Shown here: positions 1 to 9,865 of the stretch, one piece after another
Position numbering within the stretch: position 1 is the first letter of the stretch
How the letters are laid out: each line of letters begins with the position of its first letter
Source of the DNA: Phoronis australis
Lineage: Eukaryota > Phoronida > Phoronidae
DNA: 32,135 bases
Direction of reading: 5' to 3'
Assembly (NCBI GenBank): GCA_002633005.1
Contig: NMRA01000433.1
Location: 356,411 to 388,545, forward strand
Made by a program: the position numbers and the translations under genes
The notes under the pieces: generated by a model
The model's database searches: none
What the model saw: only the letters and a program-made list of their open reading frames with translations
Told to the model about the DNA's origin: nothing

Positions 1-884
1 TCACTACCAGCAGACAAAACATCTCATTCACTACCAGCAGACAAAACATCTCATTCACTACCAGCAGACAAAACATCTCATTCACTACCAGCAGACAAAA
101 CATCTCATTCACTACCAGCAGACAAAACATCTCATTCACTACCAGCAGACAAAACATCTCATTCACTACCAGCAGACAAAACATCTCATTCACTACCAGC
201 AGACAAAACATCTCATTCACTACCAGCAGACAAAACATCTCATTCACTACCAGCAGACAAAACATCTCATTCACTACCAGCAGACAAAACATCTCATTCA
301 CTACCAGCAGACAAAACATCTCATTCACTACCAGCAGACAAAACATCTCATTCACTACCAGCAGACAAAACATCTCATTCACTACCAGCAGACAAAACAT
401 CTCATTCACTACCAGCAGACAAAACATCTCATTCACTACCAGCAGACAAAACATCTCATTCACTACCAGCAGACAAAACATCTCATTCACTACCAGCAGA
501 CAAAACATCTCATTCACTACCAGCAGACAAAACATCTCATTCACTACCAGCAGACAAAACATCTCATTCACTACCAGCAGACAAAACATCTCATTCACTA
601 CCAGCAGACAAAACATCTCATTCACTACCAGCAGACAAAACATCTCATTCACTACCAGCAGACAAAACATCTCATTCACTACCAGCAGACAAAACATCTC
701 ATTCACTACCAGCAGACAAAACATCTCATTCACTACCAGCAGACAAAACATCTCATTCACTACCAGCAGACAAAACATCTCATTCACTACCAGCAGACAA
801 AACATCTCATTCACTACCAGCAGACAAAACATCTCATTCACTACCAGCAGTCAAAACATCTCATTCACTACCAGCAGACAAAAC
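1..884. repeat. 27-bp minisatellite, 32 full copies plus 20 bp
   Basis: Units beginning TCACTACCAGCAGACAAAAC recur every 27 bp from base 1, so the array continues beyond the left edge. Thirty-two complete units are followed by a 20-bp partial unit (865-884). The units are almost identical; the clearest change is A to T at 851. Because 27 is a multiple of three and no plus frame holds a stop, all three plus frames stay open. Frame 1 reads SLPADKTSH per unit and runs on to a TAA at 964-966. By position the array most likely lies in a SURF1 intron, since SURF1 exons at 1647 and above need partners left of the window. No spacers vary, so it is not CRISPR. Confidence 0.98.
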
Positions 885-1646
885 TCAATTGTGCACATTT
901 CAGTACACTGCAAGACGGAAACAATCGAAAAAAAAATGCAGGGGACTACCTTGTCATGACCACTAAGCAGAAGCGGAATTCCACGTCATGATGGAATTCA
1001 CCATCAAAGTAGTTGAAATGGCGAGTCATGATCAGTCACTAAAAGATTTTTGCATAAAATTAAGATAACTGACTCTGACAACAGTTAATTTTTCAGCTCG
1101 AATTTGAAACGTTAGAACACATTTTTTAACGACACCACGATATAATACTGCGTGAGCAATAGTTGGAATGCATGTGCTCACCACGTGAAACATTATTTTT
1201 CGTATTATCAAAAGCGAAATGCTTTCAGGGAAATATTTCTGACACAAGAGGGATGGTTTTAAATTGGCTTCTTATAATGTGCAAAAAATGCATACATCAA
1301 GCAAAAGTCAAAGTTACGATATATACCTACTAGTCTTTTTGGTTTTATCAGAAATATGAATTCAGTTGTCAGAAATTTATTCGTCAATCTGAAAAATGAT
1401 AAAACCGAGGAATATAACAAACATTTATTGGAAAAAGTTATCTCTATCTTTTCTGGCGATTGTATTCAGTGTCCAACTTTGTGTGCTCGTGTGCATGAGC
1501 ATGTGTGTGAAAGGGTTCCCCTTATTTCTGTCTGTATGTACATTTGTTTCATACAACAAATCTTAAAAAAAATTCACATCAGGGGACTTTACTTATTTCT
1601 CATTATTTTTGGCAGGCACTGAATACAAAAATGTTTTTGACCTTAC
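885..1646. other. Non-coding stretch, probable SURF1 intron
   Basis: AT-rich sequence between the minisatellite and the last SURF1 exon in the window. I looked on the minus strand for the next conserved SURF1 segment (the His-Trp-His-Tyr region and the C-terminal membrane helix) and did not find it. That intron therefore appears to run off the left edge. No other feature is recognised here. Confidence 0.5.
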
Positions 1647-1694
1647 CCTCTCACTTTTTCGGACGACTCCCGTTAAGCCAATTTCACCCTCAAT
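1647..1694 (-). CDS. SURF1: SURF1 exon: [16 protein letters not shown] segment
   Basis: A 48-nt exon in phase 0 at both ends. The acceptor is TTGTTCTTCAG|ATTGAG and the donor is GAGAGG|GTAAGG. The sixteen residues match the QIEGEV-x(2)-G-x-VR segment that follows NPETR in SURF1. This is the last SURF1 exon I can find before the left edge. Confidence 0.9.
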
Positions 1695-4449
1695 CTGAAG
1701 AACAACAGTTCACAGAGTTAGAACGTCAAATACACTGTACATCTTAATCTCTTGTTTCTGATGTTTTAAACTTGAAGCTAAACCAAGAAATGAGAAGGTT
1801 TTGACAATTTTATGGGGGAAAGCAACCGTTTCTAATGTTGCGCTAGCTAAAGTACAGACCTCTGTTATTTACGAAATACATTTCCCTGCGTGTCAATGAC
1901 TGTTATGCTGTTGTGTATTTACTGCCTAAGAACCAATGGAAAGTGATGTAAACAGCCTAAGCAAAAGTCTGCATCCTGGTTCTATATACCCTTCCACCAA
2001 GGAAACATAATGTCCTACTCCATATTGAAGACTGTCTGGCGTGCAAATCATTTATGTTTGCTCAGCAGAGGTGACTGATGAATCAAGATGCAGACCCTTT
2101 TTTGGTCCATTTACGTCACTTCCTACAGTTCACATTACAGCAAATACTCACCAACGTGGGAAAATGTCTCTACAAGATAACTCGAGATCTGCATCTTTAC
2201 TAAAAGTAACATCAATGACTGTTGTTTTTCCTTTTAAAACAAACAAACAGCATTGTCGTGCTTCCCCTTTCATTTGTCTATACCAAGAGTGTGTTTCGTG
2301 AAAAGTGACTTAAAACTTAAGACAGAAATTTGGTATTATGCTTCACTTACTATTTCTGACAAATCAAAACTCTTTAGTAACAGAACAAAGTATCGGGGAA
2401 TATGTCCATAACTGCTACTTACTAAGAAAATTGAAGCAAATTCTTTCCAGGCAGTGATGTTCTTATAATTAAATGACAATTGCGAAGAAGGAGTAGAGGA
2501 TAAAATCTCTGTCCTAAGTCACTTTGAATGAATCGGACACAAGACAAGATAAAGCATATTTTTACTTTTAGCCGATTTTCCATAAAGAAATATATACGAC
2601 AAATTATAACATTTTGAAGTCTGTACAAAGCCAATTTTCATTTCCTATGTACATGTACAGTCTCAGTGCAACAGTTGATATGCCTCAGTAAACAGTGCAT
2701 CTTACTGTCCCTTCAACTGAATGTTCCAACAAACATAAAGCGTGTATCACGGATAGTGATTATCGAGACGAGGCTGAAGCATACCTGGGAGTCACGTCTC
2801 GTTTCTGGATTCTGTTTGTCCCGAGGCACCCAACCCCTGTTGATTAGTATGGTCAAGCTGGAAAAGGAGTGCAGTCACAATCAATCAAAAGGAGTGCAGT
2901 CACAATCAATCAAAAGGAGTGCAGTCACCATCAATCAAAAGGAGTGCAGTCACAATCAATCAAAAGGAGTGCAGTCACAGTCAATCAAAAGGAGTGCAGT
3001 CACAATCAACCAAAGGCACTCAGTGCATAGGAGCTTCTCCCAAGTTTTTAGCATAGTTCTCCACATAGTGTAGTTTGAATAAGGCATCCTCGAACAGTTG
3101 TCTGAATCTTACATACGTCTGTGGAAATCTGCACGCTCACCTTGAATGTTAAAGCACCTTCTATCATAAAAAACAACTCTGATACATATAACTCAACAGT
3201 TTTAAAATTGGTCTCAAACTCTTCCTTAGTCAAATAAGAGGTGGTTCCAGAAGTGACCGCTTGTAGTTGCTGGACACAAGTCTCTACAAACCTATTGTAT
3301 ACCCAAAATATAATGCGAAGAAGAACAATCATGAAAGTCTGTGTTAACCAATTAATGCATTCAACACACATTTGGTCTATAAACAAGTCAACCCTGGTTA
3401 CACTGAACTCATTATAATGTATAAATTCCAAAGGCCCTTAATATCATGAACACTGAGGTTGGTCACAAGTTGTTGCAATGCAGCTATATGTTGTAATGCA
3501 GCTCAACACTACTGCAGCTATATGTTGTAATGCAGCTCAACACTACTGCATGCAACTCTTGGTTGCTGGTTCAGGTCCCAGCTTCTGCAAGCTCCTGAAA
3601 CAGAGCAAATTACAAAAACAACTCACTCTCTGTCCGCAAGATGGAAGGGTACCACGACCTGTGCACCCATTGGACTAGTGGAGCCTAACCCCCCGCCGTG
3701 TTGGTGTTCATCATTTGTGATCAAGCTCCGTGGAGCGATGCGCACCTCCTTGGAGTGGTCAAATGAGCCGCGTACTTTTATCTTCATATATTCCATATCC
3801 TCGAGTTCATCCAAACTAAAAGCAGTCATCATCACAGTTCTTAAAGATGTCAACAGATGGCTCTTAAACACAACACAATTAGCTACAATATTTCAAAGGT
3901 TTTTGAAGAAAAACAGTTTAATAGAATTACTAAGAGTAAGATAATGGTTCAGTTTTGGTTACTTTTGGTTGGTGTGTGCATTGAAGTGATTGTGAAAGAA
4001 AACTGAAATCAAGAAAGTGCACCTAAATCTTGTTCAAACGTGAGGGCAGAACTCAACGGACCGCACACTGAAGAAAATTCACCATGGGTTAAAGGCACAG
4101 TAACCTCAAACAAGTATCTAGAATATGAGAAAATGTGACAAAACTGAGAAAGAACCGACTAAGTGTTGTACATTTTTGATTATTAAGAACACGGTGGAGG
4201 GTGTTGAATTTGAGGTAAATTTGTGACCAAAGGTGTCGCCTCTGTTCCCATCCATGCACAGCTCATTTCACCAACAGTAACATGAGCCAACGGAATCTTT
4301 CTCAGGTTCATACTCAATGGCTCTTACTTCTCTGGTAAAGCAACAGGCTGAGCAGTGACACGCTGTTCCATCTCTTGAATTAGATCCAACTTCCACTGAC
4401 GTCTGTAAACTTGCCATGTACCCAGGCAGAAAGTGGTAACCGGGATAAC
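1647..4449 (-). CDS. SURF1: SURF1, cytochrome c oxidase assembly factor (partial gene, four firm exons)
   Basis: SURF1 proteins sit in the mitochondrial inner membrane and assist early assembly of cytochrome c oxidase (complex IV), around COX1 maturation. Four minus-strand exons (4449-4328, 3815-3627, 2857-2785, 1694-1647) join in phase to 144 codons. They read in family order: the end of the first membrane helix with [32 protein letters not shown] and [32 protein letters not shown]; and [16 protein letters not shown]. Junctions are GT-AG, with phases 2, 2 and 0. The segment matches roughly the N-terminal half of a protein of about 300 residues. The C-terminal half, including the second membrane helix, lies beyond base 1. 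The N-terminal mitochondrial leader is not securely located. Assignment comes from recalled family motifs, not a search. Confidence 0.93.
2785..2857 (-). CDS. SURF1: SURF1 exon: [17 protein letters not shown] segment
   Basis: A 73-nt exon that reads [20 protein letters not shown] and then RDSQ, the most conserved SURF1 stretch. The acceptor is CTCCTTTTCCAG|CTTGACC and the donor is TCCCAG|GTATGC. It joins the previous exon as GA|C (Asp) and leaves in phase 0. Its acceptor tract abuts a 25-bp tandem repeat (2866-3014). Confidence 0.95.
2866..3014. repeat. 25-bp tandem repeat, six copies
   Basis: Six units start GGAGTGCAGTCACAATCAAT and have a period of 25 bp. A few substitutions occur (CACC in the third copy, CACAG in the fifth, CAACC in the last). 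The array lies in a SURF1 intron, and its left end touches the acceptor of the exon ending at 2857. On the SURF1 strand each unit carries TGACTGCACTCCTTTT, which looks like a branch site plus pyrimidine run. Confidence 0.95.
3479..3548. repeat. 34-bp direct repeat, two copies
   Basis: The block starting TGCAGCTATATGTTGTAATG and ending in CAACACTAC occurs twice head to tail, followed by TGCATGCAAC. It lies in the SURF1 intron between exons 3627 and 2857. No coding sense. Confidence 0.85.
3627..3815 (-). CDS. SURF1: SURF1 exon: [11 protein letters not shown] domain
   Basis: The acceptor is GACTGCTTTTAG|TTTGG and the donor is GACAGAGA|GTGAGT. Phase enters at 2 and leaves at 2. The reading [30 protein letters not shown], then [20 protein letters not shown] follows the SURF1 core, including the PR-x(n)-GG-x(n)-GA-x-VV-x-PFH spacing. 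In an animal SURF1 this part faces the intermembrane space. Confidence 0.95.
4328..4449 (-). CDS. SURF1: SURF1 exon: first membrane helix and TWQV/WKLDL segment
   Basis: The exon reads [14 protein letters not shown], then [17 protein letters not shown], then TAQPVALPE. This is the conserved end of the first membrane helix and the start of the intermembrane-space domain. The donor is GAA|GTAAGA (GT opposite 4326-4327), leaving phase 2. The 5' boundary is uncertain. An acceptor at 4450 (CTAAAG|GTT) gives this end. A stronger pyrimidine-rich acceptor, CCTCACCTCTAG, would extend the exon in frame to 4479 and add [10 protein letters not shown], which is also hydrophobic. Confidence 0.9.
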
Positions 4450-5438
4450 CTTTAGAACAAGATAAATAGGGATTAATAACTAGAGGTGAGGACAGATAAC
4501 CCAATTGTAGGAAAACCCACCAGACAAAGTGACTGACAACATAATATTAACCTATAATGTGTGGTTTTAATAGACTTCTACAGGATTGAGTCAGACAGGG
4601 CCAAACTTGCCTCGATTTCTGGTCGGACATATTTTAGTAATTTAGCTAGGCATTTGACACAAGATAATTGTATTTTTCTTGAATTTTAGTCAAACTTATA
4701 TATGACGTTATAGTGCCTGTCAGCTAATCATTTTCGCAATTTTGACAAACAGTGTGGAGCTACACCTGTTTACGTTTTGTTGAGAATTTGCTGGAAGTCG
4801 GAAAGAAATTAATATTTAGTTGTAGTTTCATGTGCCGAAGACTTGTCAAATGTCGATGCCATCCACTTTAACTACTAGAAAACAGTCTTGAAGCCACAAG
4901 AAGAGCTAGACAGTAATTATTTCTACCCATTCGTACAAAATATTACACACTGTTGCTGCCACTGACAAGACAAGTGTGGGTCACTAAAAGATCGTTATTC
5001 ATCTAAAATTCTTCCTTAGTCATATTTTGTGTTAGGAAAGAACACTGTGACAGTTTCTCATTGCATTGGGCAATAACCAGTGCATAACACAACTAATTTA
5101 TTTTTGACAGTAGAAAATAGTTTTAATAACAGTGGCAATATAACTCATAAATTCCACATTCTGAGACAAAGTTCATGACTGATCTATTAAAAGTTGTTTT
5201 CCAAAAAGACAGATTTTTCGCAGTTTTAAGAACTAAAACCCAGATTCTGACAAGTAAGTAAACACAAAAAGACTTGAATCTTTGAAACAAACCAATGCCC
5301 TGTTGAACCTGGCCATTCCTTGAAAGTTTCATTCATGTTAGACAACTGCATGCAAGCTATATTAAGTTGGCAAGCATGACTTTGTGTTTCAGGTAAAATT
5401 CAAATTTACTATCATAAGCCAACACTACTTTTCATTAC

Positions 5439-5570
5439 CTCACTCATATCGAGCAGAAAGTAGTCCACTTCCTTTACTTTAGTCACTGGAGCACACACCC
5501 ACAATGAATAGGCGTGAAGAGGCGTGTTGTCATGGTGATTTAATATTTTATCAAAAGAAGATGTCTCCTG
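5439..5570 (-). CDS. Candidate upstream exon, possibly the SURF1 N-terminal region
   Basis: A 132-nt, 44-codon open stretch lies between a pyrimidine-rich acceptor (CATCTCTACTAG|CAGGAG) and a donor (AGTGAG|GTAATG). It is phase 0 at both ends, which fits joining to the SURF1 exon at 4449 or 4479. The second half reads APVTKVKEVDYFLLDMSE. The T-K-x(n)-D-x-FL pattern resembles the region just before the first membrane helix in animal SURF1. The first half (ILNHHDNTPLHAYSLW) I do not recognise. It could equally belong to another minus-strand gene. Confidence 0.35.
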
Positions 5571-5637
5571 CTAGTAGAGATGACAATGAGTCAGCACACA
5601 GGCCAGACTCACCGTCCACTACTCGAACCTTAGAAAG
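5561..5637 (+). CDS. Candidate plus-strand first coding exon (unproven)
   Basis: ATG at 5561 (AAGAAGATGT, G at -3) opens a frame reading MSPASRDDNESAHRPDSP and then STTRTLE, to a donor GAAAG|GTCAGT, leaving phase 2. The phase would fit the acceptor at 12063 of the F-box gene, whose sequence is open upstream of the chosen ATG. That would need a 6.4-kb intron full of foldback elements. It overlaps the candidate minus exon at 5439-5570, and at most one of the two may be real. Confidence 0.25.
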
Positions 5638-5718
5638 GTCAGTTGCAAATTCAGTTTTTCTGAATGAACAGTGTTAGGAGAACATTTGGTGTCATCTTTC
5701 TGATGAAGTGCTAATTAT

Positions 5719-5804
5719 CTAATAGCAAAAGAAGGGAGTAATTTTGGGCAAAATCACCAAAACATAGCTCAGCATACGTTTAAGTGCGTCTTCCGCCATC
5801 TTCC
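5719..5804 (-). promoter_or_regulatory. Housekeeping-type start context GGAAGATGGCGGAAG
   Basis: On the minus strand, bases 5804-5790 read GGAAGATGGCGGAAG, with an ATG at 5799-5797 in strong Kozak context. The AAGATGGCGG core is the YY1-type motif common at transcription and translation starts of housekeeping genes. From this ATG a 26-codon frame runs to a TAG near 5719. A GTG donor after 14 codons would keep phase 0 into the candidate exon at 5570. This is a plausible SURF1 5' end, but the short peptide is not leader-like, so its role is inferred from position and motif. Confidence 0.35.
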
Positions 5805-5809
5805 AAAAA

Positions 5810-7249
5810 CCCGATGACCTGACTGACATGAATGAGGTAGATATGAGCGTTTGTCATGAAAAACTACACACAATCACTGAGTCTGTTGTTACCAGCATAA
5901 AATAACCCTTTGATCTTGTTCCTCTAGGTGGAGCTTCAAATTTCGAAAAGCAGCGCTGGCACACATATGGATTTGACGGTGACATAACTTTCTGAAAAAA
6001 AAAGTCTTTCCATTCCAGTCATGTCAAAGTAATTGACCTGGTAATACGATTAAATTTATTAAATGAAAATGTGTAAGAAGATAAAGAACACAAGCACGAC
6101 AGAAATTTATTAACAGATGACTTCGAATTTATTGGGGTTAAGGAATTTCAAAAAAGTTTCACATACATGTTATTGCCAGCTCCCAGTGATAACAACCTAA
6201 CAATACCCATAAGGCCCCCCTAGGGCAAGGGGTAGTTAGCCCACTAATGACACGGAGTCAATCCAATATACCTAGGACAACGAAGGCGATATAATAAGCA
6301 AAACGTAGGGTGTGGGTGATCAAAGTTTTCTCGTACTCTGATCACATTAACAAGAGTCAAATAAACCAAACCAAAATGCAGTATCTATCATAATTTACAA
6401 ATACTGTGACAATTTGGACAAACATTGACGAAATAAAATTACCAAGTCACATTGGATTTTCTATCAAGCAACTGAATTGTACAGTCTAACTGTTAAAAGG
6501 GAGTAGTGCGTAAGCCATTGTACAGTAACATAGATGCACCTGAAGTCAGATATATATTGGCCAGATCTGGCGAGATCGCAGACATATGAAACACGTGTTT
6601 CGATAATTGTGATTTACTGCTGCCTCATCTTTGTTCAAGGTCATTCATTGCCTGTATGACCTCGACTGAAGGTCAAGCAGAAGATTATCATGCGCATCAC
6701 ATAGAGGCGACACTGCAAATCTCAGCAGACTTCCGGCACATATATTATTATGTTTGTAATGTTGTTTTATTCCTGCAGTTTATGACCCAGTTGCAGCCTC
6801 CCATTACTAGTGGGCAATTCCATTTGTGATGGACGTACAATCAGAGAACATTTTGATTAACAGTGAGAAAAATGTTCATTGTAGGAAAATAATTAATACA
6901 TCAGTTGTTAGGTCTCAACAATAGCTTTCAAAGCATGTATCAAATTTTCATATCATTTTACACGACTGAGAAAATTGCCATTAAGGGTGTATGACAGACG
7001 TACGCAGAGAATTTGAATTTTTGAAAAAATTTCAACAATAATTTTCTATGAGTTGAATTTAGTTACAATTTTTTTGTTAAGTATGATGATTTAATGGAAT
7101 GCTTACAACACACTAACTTTTTGATAATATCTTCTGAGAAGTTTTTGTCATTGAGTTCAATGTTAGTTGAGTGTGATGGACGTACGTGACGGACGTATGC
7201 TCTGAATTTTCTAGTATCAAATTGTTTATTGGGACTAAGAAATCAATTC
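5810..7249. other. Intergenic stretch with scattered GTGAYGGACGTAY motifs
   Basis: No convincing gene was found. AT-rich sequence with a GC-richer patch around 6200-6330. A 13-mer GTGATGGACGTAC occurs at 6826-6838 and 7173-7185. A variant, GTGACGGACGTAT, follows directly at 7186-7198, and a related ATGACAGACGTACG sits near 6991. These may be the remains of a dispersed repeat. Confidence 0.4.
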
Positions 7250-7825
7250 AGGGCTGTTCCAGTAAAATCTGTATGGGAGGGGGCTGGGAGGCACCTTTTT
7301 TTCGCACCCACCACCCATATTTTTCATTTATTTCTTCAGCCTACCACCCGTAATTTTTTATAAGTTTGAAATGCAACCACCCGTAATTTTTTTTTGTTCT
7401 TGTGGTTGACTGCACAGGCACTTTAGTTTATCTGTTCCTCCATCGCCACTAACATCATTCATTACTAAGAAAACATAATGTTTCTTATATATATGGTTAT
7501 TAGCCATCGAGAAATTCGAGCACCTGCGGTTAAATGGTGTTATGGGCATGCCGATGAGGAGATCGGAGGGAGTGAAAAAGTCAGAGCTTTTTGCAAGTAG
7601 CATTTTTGTTTCAGTTTTTGATTCTGTGCGGATTGTTTATAAAATTTACTAAAATTACCCACCATCAAACATTTATGGCCCAATGAAACAACAACGACCT
7701 GTAAATTTTTATTTTTTTGAAGTACGACCACCAGCCATTTTGAATTTAAATCAAACGCTACCACCCATACATTTTTATTTCAGTTGCCTCCCCCCCTCCC
7801 ACACAGATTTTGCTGGAACATCCCT
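7250..7825. mobile_element. MITE-like element with terminal inverted repeats of about 45 bp
   Basis: The left end reads AGGGCTGTTCCAGTAAAATC and the reverse complement of the right end reads AGGGATGTTCCAGCAAAATC. Both then share TGT-x-TGGGAGGGGG, giving inverted termini of about 45 bp at about 85-90% identity. The interior of about 480 bp repeats a CCACCCGTAATTTTT-type motif near both ends. There is no transposase. The two minus-strand frames inside (7358-7764) contain no recognisable domain. A clear target-site duplication was not seen. Non-autonomous DNA transposon is the best reading. Confidence 0.75.
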
Positions 7826-8840
7826 CAGAATAATTCAAAATTTCACAGTATTTATACATTAATTGGTGTTTTGCTCCTAATTCAATGCTTTTTAATCAAA
7901 ATGCACCGGTTGACTTTTTAGACAAAATTATCAGGCAGGTCTATGGTGGGAATATACTCATAGGACTTTAACTTTTCAATACATTTGATTAAAGATATAA
8001 ACAATTTCCTAAAATCCCCACTGCCCTTCGAAGTTGGTAAGTAGTATAGATGCGAATGAGAGTGATAACCATTTTGTATTTGACACCTGTTGGTAAATCA
8101 GGAAAACTGTTTTTATGCATTAAGTAGAATACTAATTGAAAACTAATAAGTAAATATGACTGTCAATGCAAAACGTGAAATAAAGTTTAATATATTACCG
8201 TATTACCCCGTATAAGTGCCTAAGCCGCTTAGAAAAATTTGTTTCAGGAGGGGAGCGCTTAATATTGGCGGTTGAAACTTGGTCTTCGAAACAGGTGAAA
8301 TCTTAAGTTTCGATTTGTCAAATCTAGACGCTGTGACGTATCTGTAACCTATGACAGCCTTTCTATAAAATTGTGGTGCAATTGCTACCAAGCTTCGTTG
8401 TTAAATTACAATCATTTTTCAAAAACATTTACTGAAATCCCAGGGCGAAATTCGTGATCGTTGATAGAGCAACTGTTGAATTCTTGGATTAAAATACAGT
8501 TTCCACTCAACATATTACCTGAAGTCCTCCTTAAGTTTTCAAAATAGCATCCCTTAGGTTAAGTTCCTGTGGAGTCGGGCTTAACTGCATATTAAGTCCA
8601 AATCTGCACTAGATTGTACCCCGCAATAGTACGAGTAAAATCTATGGACGAACACACATATTGTTGTCATGTGATGTTTGTTTTGAAGTAATTCATCTGT
8701 GTATTGTGTGAGTGAGCGAGCTCGTGTATGTCCTCAGAGTTTATTTGCCAGAGTAAACACAATGTAATGATCTAGGTGTGCATTGCAACTAAATAAATTA
8801 ACAAAAGCAGTAAAGCAGAACATGTTTGATTCACAGGCGT
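7826..8840. other. Intergenic stretch, no gene seen
   Basis: AT-rich sequence without convincing exons. Around 8198-8260, CCGTATAAGTGCCTAAGCCGC and the GGGGAGCGCTTAATATTGG that follows look like an end of a common invertebrate MITE type whose ends read CCGTATTTACTCG/AAGCGC. I saw only one end, so no element is called. Confidence 0.35.
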
Positions 8841-9419
8841 CCTCAGCTTATGATCGTCCCCAATACATTATACTACGAGGTATGACACTCCGGACTAGAA
8901 ATTCCACGGGTGCTTCACTTCAGCCGTCCATAGCAAACAAAAAACCCAATAAATTTACACAAAACAGAGGTTCAACAACCCATGAAGAATTGTTCTTCTC
9001 CTAATACCATTTACAGTGTCCTGCTTCACTGAGTTCACAAGAAATTCGCAGTCAAAGCACAAAAATCTTCCCAAAAAGCCAGTCCGGAGGAACTCCTTGG
9101 TCCCACGCCCAGGGTACAGAAATCTGTAACTCTTCGGATAATTCCGTACCCTGCGCGTGGGACCAAGGAGTTGCGGGAAGATTTTTGTGCTTTGACTGCA
9201 AATTTCTTGCAAACTCGGTGGAGCAGGAAACCGCAAATGGTATTGGGAGAAAGAACCATTCTTCATGAATTGTTGAATCTCTGTTTTGTGTAAATTTATT
9301 GAGTTTTATGTTTGTTATGGATGGCTGAAGTGAAGCATCCGTGGAATTTCTAGTCCGGAGTGTCATACCTTGTAGTATATATAGTGTATTGACTATTGGG
9401 GACGATCAGAAGCTGAGGA
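8841..9419. mobile_element. Near-perfect foldback element, arms of about 275 bp
   Basis: Bases 8841-9117 (starting CCTCAGCTTATGATCGTCCC) are inverted at 9146-9419 (ending AGCTGAGG), around a loop of about 28 bp. The arms differ by scattered substitutions and a 15-16-bp insertion near 9074 (AAAAAGCCAGTCCGG). Overlapping open frames on both strands (8783-9004 plus; 8955-9366 minus) share LRTRNST-x-ASLQPSI only because the arms are mirror copies, so they are not genes. No transposase. The structure fits a foldback/MITE element able to form a long hairpin. Confidence 0.85.
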
Positions 9420-9865
9420 TGTGGTTTTATTTAGCACTTGTTGATGTCATCTGCTAACATTAAAGAATGGTCTCAGTGTGTCGCCGGGTGACTGCATGGA
9501 TGCGTGAAAGTTTAGCAGCTATTTTTCAGGAGATCCAGGGGGTGCAATGATGCGGAATTTTTCACTATCAGTGGGTTTTTTTTACTTTAAAAGCACCAAT
9601 TATGATTAATTAAATTGATAATTCCTCCTCAAAATAACGTGAACATTTTTACAGAATGAGAAACTTTTAGAAATGACAATTTTTATTTCTTGCCGATGCT
9701 ATGTTACCCGTTTCATAAATAGTTCCCAAAGACAAATGTCTTTGAAGTTTAATGACAGGTACTTGTGTAGTAGGCCTTTGACAATCAACTGCTTTTTAGC
9801 CATATATTCACGACTATGTAATACATTGTAATCATTGTATATGTACAACTGTCGGAGTACCCCGA
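9420..9865. other. Spacer between two foldback elements
   Basis: AT-rich sequence with no exon or RNA gene that I can support. A short local palindrome (GTCGGAGTACCCCGAC) sits at 9851-9865, just outside the next element. Confidence 0.4.

Noticed and set aside
1-884. CRISPR-like array
   Set aside because: Units are contiguous and identical with no variable spacers, and the surroundings are a eukaryotic intron-rich locus.
2666-3073. 135-codon plus-strand frame
   Set aside because: Mostly translation of the 25-bp tandem repeat and antisense to a certain SURF1 exon.
3141-3291. Minus-strand exon-like frame ([20 protein letters not shown] onward) with donor AAG|GTGAGC
   Set aside because: It lies inside a SURF1 intron and would break the SURF1 reading frame if included. 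I recognise no family, and the acceptor tract is poor. Kept only as a possible nested exon.
5926-5990. Plus-strand acceptor CTTGTTCCTCTAG followed by WSFKFRKAALAHIW
   Set aside because: Phase-compatible with the candidate exon at 5561, but reaches a TGA after 16 codons. No support as a coding exon.
8783-9366. Several overlapping 73-104-codon frames on both strands
   Set aside because: They mirror each other because they lie in the arms of a palindrome. No domain or splice context.
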